Below, in pieces: positions 23,279 to 34,408 of a stretch of DNA of 64,000 nt. The DNA comes from Tetrapyrgos nigripes. Its lineage: Eukaryota > Basidiomycota > Agaricomycetes > Agaricales > Campanellaceae. The stretch covers positions 186,001 through 250,000 of the forward strand of contig JAACJM010000122.1 in NCBI GenBank assembly GCA_013368315.1, given 5' to 3'. Position 1 is the first letter of the stretch; each line of letters opens with the position of its first letter. The translations under genes were made by a program, and so were the position numbers. A model generated the notes under the pieces. The model did no database searches, was not told the origin of the DNA, and saw only the letters and a list, made by a program, of their open reading frames with translations.

Positions 23279-26200
23279 TCAATCAAAATCTTTGCGCTCC
23301 AGAGAACGTCCAGCGAGTATTCTACCCATATGGGTGAATGCATATCCACTTCCTTTCCTACGAAAGCCGTACAATGTCTTCAGGTCTGACAACGGACTGG
23401 CCTTAAATGGACACAACAAACGCATTTTTTCACTTCGGTGGTCAGGCTTGACGAAACCATCACTTTCATAATACTGGATAGCTCGATCCTCCATTGACTC
23501 GCTTTGTTCGTCGGGCAGGTGAAGTCCCAGGAACAAGCAAAGCAGCTTGTAAGTCTCCCAATCCTTCAAGTAAAGCTGGCCAGCGAACAGATTCAACTGA
23601 AGCATCATTAACGGGTTTGGAGGAGTCCATGTCAAAGGGAGCGGGGGAGCTGCAAGAAATCGGAGATCTTCAAACGATAGTTGGTTTTGGGTGAGTTTCG
23701 GAGCGTAAACGTGGAGATGTAAACCAACTGTGTTCTTTTCGATGGCAGAACGAAGCTCGTTCGCTTCAAAGGGGCTGATGACCACCAGGATTGGAGTACG
23801 GTTGGCAAAATATCCTCCAGATATGATCCAAGTCACTGGCCGCATATCCTCGCCAATCGAGGGTAAGTCCTTCACAGTCCTTGCAAAGTCAATCGTACAC
23901 ACGAGGCCTTTGCACCACTGTTCACGAAGACGAAGTCCAGGTATCGGAAGCACCGAGAAAAGAGGGAAAACTGAGGTAGCATCGCGCGGGGGAACCTGCA
24001 TGCCTGGGGACAAAACATATCGTTTAGGGATGATCCCTGTCTGGATGAAGCTTTCGATAGATACTTGGTGATCAGCAGGTTCTCTGGGCGAGGGTTTTTC
24101 GACATGCTGCTCCTTCTCGATCTCGACACTGACTTCACGTTCTTGCTCCTCGTCTACACTGATACTCATCGTGTTTTGAGAGATATCCCAGCCCAACAAT
24201 CTACATCGTTCGCGCAATTCCAGGAACTCGTCCTGCTGAAGGTCATCTACGATTTCCTGGTTTTCCTTTCGGTTAGTTCCATACATCTGCTGCAGAGTGC
24301 GCGCTTCAGGTTGCTTCCAGACTGAAAGATCACCCACGCGGCCAGATACGCTGAAGTGATCCCAAGCCGCCTTCCTTTTCATATAATCAACCCCTTGTCC
24401 TAACCAGTGAGGAATGTAACGCTCTACGTCTGCGACCGTTTCGGTGTATGTCCATGTCAAAACATGAAAAGAAGTAACGCTAGCATTGTCGTCTAGATCA
24501 GCGATTCGTCGAATCTTCTGATCAACCTCATACGATGCTAGAAACATGACGGATTGTCCTTTGCCAAGTTGCCGCATTCGCATACAACCTAGAAAAGAAA
24601 ATTCTTCAGTTATATTCCACATTAGTTCTGGCGCTGATTCTTACCTTGCGTTAGACGATCTTTGGTCACTTTGGCACCCAAAGTTACTGCTGCTCGATAA
24701 CTTCGTGGAAGTTTCAAGTCGGTGCCGCGAGTATGTGCATCGTCCAAGTATACAACACAACGCCCGAGCTGATTTCGGTACTGAGAAGAAAAGAGTCTCT
24801 CAGTACTACCTTGACGATCCATCACCATCATACAGTCATATTCGTCGAAAAATACAGCCGCCTCCGCCGACTTGTTTAATTCTAACCAAAGCTGAGCTAC
24901 TCCTTCGTTCCCAAGGTCTAGGATTTGTGCTCCAACATCCAGTAGCACTCTGATCTCAGGAGACTGTCTGACAACAAGCCGAAGGAACTCAGATGCTGTA
25001 AGTCGTTCACCCGAGATACCTTGGACACATTGATAGACATTATTCTCCTGCTGCAACAGGTATTCAATTACTTGGGCAGTCGTACTCTCTTGATCAAGAG
25101 GATCACACTGTGTAATGGTAGCTGGAAGGAGATGGTGGGTATCTTTGGTACCACTGAAACCTGTCACGAAATTCTGCTCGATCTCGGTGAGATCCCAGCC
25201 AGACGTCATCAGTTTCTCTGGGAAATCCAAAGCGTATTTTGGGAAGACGACTTGGGACAAGTAGAAGTCGATAACGAAACGATTGTGGGAGAAATGGGGA
25301 ACGAGTATTTGGGAGAATTGAGTAGAATCCCTGAGATTAATGGCTGTCACTGATTGAGGAACTTCTTGCACTCCTCGAATCCATCTTTCATACTCTATGG
25401 TAGGATTGTCAGATTTTAGCAGAAATTCAAGGCTGGTTTCCACTTGTGAAGACGTCAGCCCCCTGTAGTAGTATGCCAGACATGTCAAACAGATCACGAC
25501 GTCGGGATGGCTGAAGTCTGATCTCAACGAAGGAACATCTTTAGCGCGGTACGGGACGGCTAGCAATGTTCTCCTCTCGTCAAGGCCGTAGTCGACCCTC
25601 CAGCGACGCATCTGAAGACAATATGCCAGGATGCCATGGGCGACCAGGCCTCTAAGCAGTAGCAAACCATTCCAAAGCGTAGTTCCACCGCAATAAGCGC
25701 TCAAGAGAGCGACCTGCGAATCATTCACGTCCTTCTCCGTTATGAATGACCGAGCGACTTCTTTGATGTATAATGGTAACCGTTCAAAGGGATAACTTGA
25801 AATCCTCCCATTCAAGACATCTGATACGACGCTATCAAGCAGAACCAGAAGTGCTTCGATCTGCGTAATGGAAATCACTGGGAACACAGGACCGCCAGCA
25901 TTTCCATGATATTGTAGTCGAACACCCTTTGGAAACGCATTCATGACAACGAGTATATGGCTTAGAAGAAGCGAAAATAAGTCCTGAATTGTTGTCCATC
26001 GATTAGGGTGCTCCTCCAGATGCTTTTGCTTCCCAATGGTGTAAACCAATTGGTAACGATTGTGAAGAATCTCGTCGCTCTCATCAAGTATGTCTCGGGA
26101 ATGACTCGAGAGCCAGCGATACGAGTCTGTCAGCTGTCTCGTTAGGCCAGAACCATGCAAGATCCGATCAATCCCCATCAATCTGTACGATAGAATGTGC

Positions 26201-29200
26201 TCCGGTTGAGCAATCAGGACACCCCTCGTCTCCATGCACTCGCGAAACAGTGACTGTATCTTGTCCAATGTAGAAGAGGTGACTTTGAGATCACGAGAAA
26301 ATGGGAGATAGAAAATTCGACGGTTAGGAAGGCCCGATATTCGGTCAACCAAAAGCTGAAACATCTGAGCTGAAAGCGCCTTCAGTACCACGATCCGCAC
26401 GAGATTCTGGCCGTTTGGCAACGAAGACGCAATCATTGGAACTATGACCGAGGATTTCCCTTCCCCCATATTCAGCTGTAGGACAGAATTTGCCTTATTG
26501 GACGGGTTTATCATCTCTTTCGCGAACGAAACCTGGATATCTCTTGCGAGAAAATCTCCTGTAATCTGCAAAAATGGAGCCCGATCAGGTTTTATTCTTA
26601 GTAGGACCCAACGTTTGCATACCTGAACCAGTAACCAGTCTAAATCATCTAACCCTGCAGTGCAATCATTCTCCATCTCTTTGAGAAGTCGATCAAAATC
26701 GCCATGACAAACAAGGTGGAACAACCTCCGTGACTTTTGATACTCGACCATGGTTTTAGCAAACGAATGCAGTGTTTCTTTCCACTGCCCATCGATCAAA
26801 CGCGACCTCTGATCAAAGGATAGCAGTCGTAGCGTGGAGAGTGGTGTGAGGGTTGGCCAAAGACCAGAATTTGACAAGATCCGGTCTTGCGCTGTTCTTG
26901 GTGATCCCAACGCAGCATAGATCTCTTCCCAGACACTTTGACATGTAGACCAGCATTTTCGATGGTGTTCCTCAAGGGAAAGGCGCAACTCATCCTGATC
27001 GGCAAGTATGTGTGCATGTTGAGATGCCTGGCGGGATAGTAAAGCCTGAGAACTCTGCGCCAATTCCGTTCCGAATAGCTGCTGGATGCGGTGCGAGCTC
27101 TTCGTCAATTTCCGAGTCAAAGATTGAATATCCCTCGATAGTGAGACCTCTGCTTGACGCGATGGACGTAGCAATGACTGTAGACTCGTGAAATGGAGGT
27201 GAATATGCGGCGGTGGCCTAAGCAAGAGCTGTTCTGACACACCAGAACCGAGCGGTAAGTCACCACGGAATGTAGGTTGCACAGGCTTGAAAAGGTATCC
27301 ATGGGGAAAGGCATTACCGATAGACGTGCCACTGGTAGAGAGTCGAGGTAACATCGTTTGGACAGCCTGTATATGAAGAAATAGACCATGATTTCGTGTA
27401 CAGTTATTAAAAAGGTCTTGAATATCCTTCAAGAAATTGCTCGGGAATAGTTTAACGGTTCCAAGCTGTGGAGCTCGTGCAGATCCAGGCCACTGTGACA
27501 GAAGAGCATTTGCTATCTGGGGAATGGCTTCGCGGCAATCATTTTGACGACGAATCAAGGCCTTTTTCTTCTCATCGGCCCGTTTACTATCTCGACAGAC
27601 AATGCCCTCGAGGATTTGAGCAAGTCTGGCGGTGGTAGGTTTAGCACCATCGATTAGATTATAGGTGCCAGTCGTAGATGGAGGCGGAGATGACAAAAAG
27701 TCATTGGGGTTGTGTAGGATGTAGAAGAGCGCGGAGATTAAATCCAGACCTCCCGGGTTGGCATATGCATGTGCAGGCAAGCAAAAGCAAACCTGATAAA
27801 TTTTCTGTACTGTGGGAATGGAAGTATCTCGACAGCTGTCATACAGTGAAAGCCAACGGGAAAGAAGGAAGTCACTGTTCAGCGAATCAGAAGTATACGA
27901 AAGGCAGGTGCGTTGCACAATCGCCTTTTCTGAGCCATACATTTTGGAGCATTTGGATAAGACGCTCCAAAGAGAAAGTGTAGGGAAGGAGGTGACTGGT
28001 TGGAACCCTAAGGAAGCTACTCGGTAAACCACTGGTTCATTACTCAGGTCCTCATCACGGGAGTGATATTTGGCATCTCGAAGAGTGCTGCTTCTCCTCG
28101 CTTCCAAATCAACGCTCACATAGAACCGGGAATTCCTATGGTGATCACGAGTCATTAGTTTTATCATGGTAGTCCCAGATTTTGACTCGGAAAGGAACGA
28201 GGGCGGTTCGTGGTCTACCTGCAGCTCCTGGAACCGTCGGCAGTAGTCTACGATAGCTTCGACTTCTAGACGAAACTGAGGATGTTGGGCGAGATATGGT
28301 AGAGCGGACCAGTGGACAGTCTGCATGACTTCTAGATGGACTGGGTAGAAAAATCTGCGAGGTGTGAGGGACATGATTTGATTAATGAGAGAGAAGTCGA
28401 CTTCTTGAAGGCTCTGAAAGGAAAAGGATCGCGAAGACCTCAAAAGAGACAATGATTCTTCTGTCCCGGTTCTCCGAGTCAAAGGATCCGGAAGGCAATG
28501 ACTAGTGAGCGCATGGAGATATGCACGATGAAAATGGCTTCCAAGGCTTCCATCCCCTTCTAGAAATCCGAGATCTGTTCGGATATGATATTCGTAAAAA
28601 CGAATTTGGCGCAAAGAAGTTGGGACTTGTATCGAGACAGAGGCGATGTCGCCGTTTCGAACAAAGACGATGGCACCTGAAGGGATGAGAAGTCTGCGTG
28701 GTTGGTTTGGAATGGATGGTTTCATGACAAGATAATTGACGAGGCCAAAGAACGTTCCAATGGTCTGATCTGTGTCCACGTAAAAGCCTGGGTAGTTTAC
28801 ACTTTCCAGGATCCCAGTTCGACTGACAAAAAATCCGAGTCTGAATCTAGGTAAACTGATGGAAAGATGCCACTTCCCACTTGTGATCGTACAGGTAACT
28901 ATGGTTTGGTGACTCTGTTCCAGCTTCGAAAATTGTCCTGCTATCATGCGGAAAGCTGTGCAATGAACATCGACGAGTTTGTTCGACTGTCTGTCACTCA
29001 TCAACGGACCGTCTGTATTCATGGTCAACACCCATTCCCAGGAAGACGGTTCCCAAAGTGATCGAAGGGGTCTGAATTCAATCCGCCTCTGCTTTAAATC
29101 AAGCCAGTGCACGTAGTCTTGAACCAATTCCGTAGGAAAATCATCCACTAGGACGTAGTTCGGAATAAGTTCAAGGCTCTCAGACCGTTCAGAGTGTACT

Positions 29201-32200
29201 GCACGGATAACCAGTTCTTGTTTTCGCAACAAAAAATGAATCTGTAAAAGAGGTCTATCTGTCTAGGGTTTTGCGAACGTAGAAGGGAATTACTAGCCTG
29301 ATATCCTGAGATAGCCTTTGCCGTCATAAATTCGAAGCCTGGCATACCCGAAGGGACGACTTCCAACACGCGCTTTATTGAAGAGGTTAGAAAGACACCG
29401 AAAGCTTGTAAATTTAACGAGTTGCACTCACAGATCCAAAAATTCTCTTGAAAGTCCTGTGACCAGTCATTTCACTGGGCAGTCGACTCCAGTTTTTGCC
29501 ATCAATTAACAATCTCCCAGTCAAGACATCAACGTGTACCATGTGTGTCTGCGAGTCTTCCGTTGATTCAGTAGATGAGACAGCCCATCTTTCATGCGGC
29601 GACTTCATGAAGAACCAACTACCCTGACCAGGACGATATGTAGGCCAGACGGATGACACTGCTTGGTCAATTCCAAGCCTGTTATTATGGATAAGGGTAG
29701 AGAGGCGACACTCCACGCCATGAGCCAGTCGAATATCGCGTTGGAGGAGTCGTTTCATATGTTCTGGGTACCCTAAGGACGAAGGTGGAGTGTTGTTGAA
29801 GTTCTGAATAGAACATTCGACGAAGACGGCGAGATCATCGGGTGTCGATAACAATCTTATGAGATGTCTCTGGTCGACATCGTAGGTACTACGACAGGTA
29901 AGGGCCATTTCGCATACCTTGGTCAATCGTTCGTCGGTCGTAAGTTGTCGGATGTTCTGGGCCTGGCGATCATTCGTGCCTTCATCGCTTTCGAAATGCT
30001 CCTCACTCAACAATGACTTCATCCAGTCATAAGCGACCTTCCTAGCAGCTCGAAGAAGACAACAAGCCTGATCCATCACGTCCAGACTCTCGGTTGCAGC
30101 CAGAACGCGAGCACATAACACTGTGATTGAGCGTACAGCAGCAGCCTCCATCCAGCTGGACTTCACTTCATTGAGGAGCGTGTCCAACTCGGTGAGCAGT
30201 TTCCGAGAAAATGGCGGCGAATTGAGATCTATGTGCCATTCTAGCACACCATGAAGAGAGATACTACCAACCTGCCATGCGGTTCGGGTTAACAGCAGAT
30301 AGACTTCCTCCTTATGAAAGGAAAGGGTTCTAGTACGAATCTCCCGACAGATGTTGAGCCATTGAATATATCTCCCACTGCGCATGGTTCCGAAGGCGAC
30401 GAACTCATGTAGTCCGACACTATTGTCGCAGAGATATTGCTTGGCAATGACGGAGTTTGGGGTCGACTCTGTTGAGTCAATGGATTTTTGTAAAGGAGCA
30501 TATGGATTTGTAGAAGGGAGCTGGGTATTGCATAGTGTGAGGTTTTGGAATGGATTGGCAGCCCATACGTCCTTCTTGTTGTCATATAATCGGTATGTCA
30601 AGCCATTATCCACAAGTACCGTGGTCTCTGTGTGAGCTTGGGACAACTTGATTCGACTATAGTGCGTCTTCAAGAACGACTTTGTCGTCGAAGCCAAACC
30701 AATACGACGATTACGAGTGGCTAGCGAAATGCGATTCAAGCCGATCGCCAGTGCTGCATATGACTGCAGAGTAATCGGAGGTTCTGCACGACGCTCACCA
30801 CCGGGAAGACATACATCTTGGAAGGGCGTATGTCGCATCTCTCCAGAAGGCAAAGGCAACTGGGATTTGCAACTCGAATACCGCGAGTTTAGCAGCATGA
30901 GCATCACGAGGCAAAGGCCATTCATGTATGTCAATCTTCATGCGCTTGGCCTCCTTCTGTAGGCTGCATTTAGAGCATTTGCAGTTCTTCTTCTTTCCGT
31001 TGTCCTTCCGAGTGCAGGACATCTGCTCAGCTCGATGTTTCTTGTCCAGATACTGTGCTCGTTTTGTTTGATACTCCGCTCGTCGTTGAGCCCTGACCTG
31101 ACCAGCCTTCTGCTCAATTGCGGTCTTCACAGCCTGAAGTTCCAATGATTGATCATAAAACCGTATTGGGAAACTGCCTCCATCAGGACGATCAGTGAAG
31201 ACACTTCCGCGAGTAGCACGATGATGTCGAGAAGTGATATGACGGTGAACCCGAACCAGACGATTGATATCCGAAGATTTGTGCAGGAGTAGCGAGTGGA
31301 GCAATCCAAGAGGAATATCCGGCGAATATTCTGCTAGCAGGGGATGGTTGTGAACTGCGATGGAGTCTAAAGCGACCCAGAGCTCGAATAGAGTAAGGAA
31401 CATGATCGAATTATCTTCGGGGGAACGATAATAAGCTCGGGCAGCCTCCATATAAGACGTGAAGATATCAAAGAGAATGGAAGACGCAGGCGAATCAGAG
31501 ATGTTCCGAGCGACCCACTCATCAAGCGAGGTCTGAATAGACATCTCAATATCAGCCAGGGCAATAGCCTTTTCCGTCGAGGAAAAAGCAGTCTTCATTC
31601 TCTCCTTGGTACACTGCTTGAAGTCCTTCACGTTCTGCAGTAAACGAGGATGGGTATCGGGTATAAAGACGGAACTCGTTGTTGGGGGAAGGGGATTGTC
31701 CAAAACTCGAGATATATACTTCCGAGAATTAGGAAGCGACAAATACAAACTGCTCTCCGTCCATTCACGAAGAGCAGCCGGATCCCAGGGTGGGGAACGA
31801 GCTTGTTTTCTCTGTACCTCTGTCCACCGTTTCTGTAGTAGAGTTTGCACCCGCACCGTAACCTGCTCCACCCTGGCCAAAAGGCCATCTGGGATGGCAT
31901 CTCCTAGTTTTGAGACTCTACCAGCCACCTTGATACGCATCGAGTGCAGCAAATCGCTCCCCAGACCCGCCTGAACCCCTTCCTCGAGGATATCACATAA
32001 CAAATGGAGCATGAACAATTTGTAGTGGGGTGAGCCAACGAGACGCGTCTGCATAGCAACCCGAATGACGAGCCAAGCCATAGAACGACGCCAAGGAAGT
32101 CTAGCATCCTTCCAGAGGACGTCGTCGTTAATGCGCTTGCTAATACGGACAACATCGGCAGGTGTGCCTATTCCGCGCAATATACCGGTAAGGAGGGCAG

Positions 32201-32852
32201 TAATGTACCGAGGATGAGCCGAATCCCGTTCTTCAATGACGGTGGACTCGGCTTTCTTAGTCGCAGCCATGGAATCTAGACCGTCCGTGTTCATTTGAAT
32301 GAGAAAGGATGAAAGTTCGTGAATGAAGTGAGGATTTTCGAAATGATGGACAGGAACGGATATGGCAGGGCCAGGATACGAGCAGACTAGCTTCCCCTGA
32401 GCGGCCATAACGACTTTGGTGGGCGGAGATACCTCAAATGATTCGAAAACGACGTGGTCGCCAGATCTTGTGAAGACGACCCCAGCGTTCTGAGCTCTGA
32501 TGAGAAAGGCAAGAATAGCTGGGAAAGAAGCGCCCTATTGAGTATGTGTGACGCAGAAGAGTCACATGTCCTCACCTCCTTCGCTGATCGATGTAAATGC
32601 ACTCTCCATCACACCCACCGCCATCTCCTCCGACGCCTGGGACTCAGAGAGATGCTCCAGCATACACAAAAGTGAAGCCCAATGTCCCCTTTCCTGCTCT
32701 CCATCAACAAAGTCGAGATACGTTACCGCAGACTTGTACACGGTAGAGCAAAGAGCCTCTTCCCTGGCCGCGGTATAATCATCTTTCTGGGGCAATTTAG
32801 GAGGCATGAAGACATGATGAACGATATAATGCAATGTCGACGAGTCAGACAT
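23279..32852 (-). pseudogene. Giant DUF6606/DUF3638/DUF3645 gene, copy D (frameshifted, 3'-truncated)
   Basis: Exons as read on the minus strand: 32852-32576, 32518-29432, 29372-29298, 29241-26623, 26565-24645 and 24588-23279. Intron positions match copy C exactly, including the GC-AG third intron and the 57-bp stop-free fourth intron. Exons 4-6 keep one frame and contain an intact LNMGEGKSS, DESDE, AVPYRAKDVPS and TRGTDLKLP. Two defects are visible. First, near 30800-30825 in exon 2 a net loss of 8 bp relative to copy C (2 bp plus 6 bp) shifts the frame just after the RDATYAL segment. Second, a 444-bp deletion removes the last about 140 residues, so the protein would end ERKDFD. It is the derived copy on a duplicated arm and stands divergent to the F-box gene at 34409. 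Confidence 0.85.
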
Positions 32853-33149
32853 GGTGGTAGAAAGGAAGGAACCACGAGGACACGTTGCGAGAGGCAACTT
32901 GTAGGTCCAATTTGAATTGGGAGTTCCAAAATGGGAGACAAAGGATGAGCGTAAGGTTTGATATCGGTCACGAGAAGCTTTTGAGCCCTAGACGGAAGAG
33001 TAGCCGGTGAGGGAGGACATTAGTCCATTTATAGACATCAATGTATACCGGATTAGAAAGCTCAGATGTATAGGCGTAGAACAATGGGGTACTTCATTAG
33101 TGCAAAGTTACGCCCTAAACGTCTTACAGTGGAGCCTTGTCCATGAATA

Positions 33150-33355
33150 GAACAAGAAAGCCTGGTTATAGTGAAGTCAGCTCGGGAGAAGAGAAGCAAT
33201 CGTCAATGACCACACCTACACATTGTGCAGTGCAGTGTACCCCCACAGTCCAAGCAGCACGGAACTAGAACAAGAAAGCCTGGTTATATTGAAGTCAGCT
33301 CGGGAGAAGAGAAGCAGTCGTCAATGACCACACCTATACATTGTGCAGTGCAGTT
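33150..33355 (-). repeat. Tandem repeat, two units (second partial)
   Basis: Counterpart of the three-unit repeat at 555-897. Units start near 33150 and 33268 and share the block AACAAGAAAGCCTGGTTATA. The copy count differs between arms and the repeat is absent from the promoter relic at 21215-21570. Confidence 0.8.
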
Positions 33356-34237
33356 CTAATTGAGAGATTAGCGCTTGAGGGCGAACGTACAAGAAGGGAT
33401 GCTCACAAGGATATAGTAGACATGAAGACGCCTGCAGGTCCAGTTCCGGTTCCAATGCGAGGAAATGGCTTCAAAAGTCGCTGTCCTTCTACCCACCATC
33501 TCTTCTCTTCATTTTTTAAAAAAAAAGAACATTTCCTATTGGAGCGAGAATCCACTTTTCATGGGCCTACGAGAAAAGTCTAAGAGGAAACAGTCTTAAA
33601 CGGGTCACTAAGCCTTTACACACCTTTTCTCAAGGGAGATGTCCAGCATAGCGTGTTGCTACTCAATGAGTCTTGGCGGCATAAGTCATCGGGACTCATG
33701 AAGCGGAGAGTATAGGAAGGATGAACGACAGACGAACGATGACGCGACACAACTTGAGGTAGGTTGGCGAAAACAATTTCACCGTCTTTATACCAGTTTG
33801 GGACGAGGAATGGTACCTGGCAAGAGATATAACCTCAAATTACTTTCAGGGAACAACGAAAGCGAGCAGACTCACCAGGGAAGGACTCGTGATTACAACT
33901 TCTCAAGAATAAACCCCAGTAGTTGAAGTCCAGCGTTGACCAATCTTTGAAAATTGATGACGGCGACCGTGTTGTGGTAATAGTGACGGAACCTGACGGG
34001 TATACAAGGCGATTGTGCACCACCGGGAATGAAACCTACACAAAACCTACACTGGGTGTTCTGGATCTTTCGCTTCATAAGACCAAGTGGTTGAAAAGTC
34101 AGGTCGAAAGAATTACTCACATGTACAACGACTGGGACTAGCTGTCTCCCAGCATTGTTATAGCGATATAGGAGAGCAACGACAAGGAGAAGCCTGAGGA
34201 AGAGTTTAACTGAAGAATTGAAGAAGACGGGGTAAAA

Positions 34238-34258
34238 GGTCTAGACCAAGCACAGCCA
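34238..34258 (+). promoter_or_regulatory. Palindromic GGTCTAGACC site with CACAGCCA
   Basis: Second instance of the palindrome plus GCACAGCCA, here 171 bp upstream of the ATG at 34409. It is closer to the gene than in the other copies because intervening sequence present at 21880-22130 is shorter here. Confidence 0.45.
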
Positions 34259-34408
34259 CGGAAAACTTTTTCACTATCCTTTCCAAATCCTTTCCATAAT
34301 CCTCCGCGCAGTTTATCACGGACATTTGGTGGGTACTTTCGCCTTGTTCGAAAGCTATTGGATATGTCTTTATAATCTCCAGGATACTTATGAACCTTGG
34401 CAGAACGT

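Larger units (their letters stand above)
22806..33767 (-). repeat. Right arm of large inverted duplication
   Basis: This is the reverse-complement copy of the left arm. It carries giant gene copy D and a 3' scrap of the low-complexity gene. The inner edge is sharp: at about 22805/22806 an F-box pseudogene is cut off and sequence homologous to the last splice acceptor of the low-complexity gene begins. Two internal deletions (415 bp and 444 bp relative to the left arm) have short matching sequences at their ends. The outer edge lies near 33767, after which sequence typical of the F-box gene upstream region begins. Confidence 0.9.
32853..34408. other. Shared divergent upstream region of copy D and an F-box gene
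   Basis: This 1.56-kb stretch separates two genes pointing away from each other. Up to about 33767 it belongs to the right arm of the inverted duplication and includes two units of the 121-bp tandem repeat. From about 33790 it is the F-box family upstream region. No gene is supported in it. A relic of the same divergent arrangement, lacking the tandem repeat, lies at 20960-22245. Confidence 0.65.
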
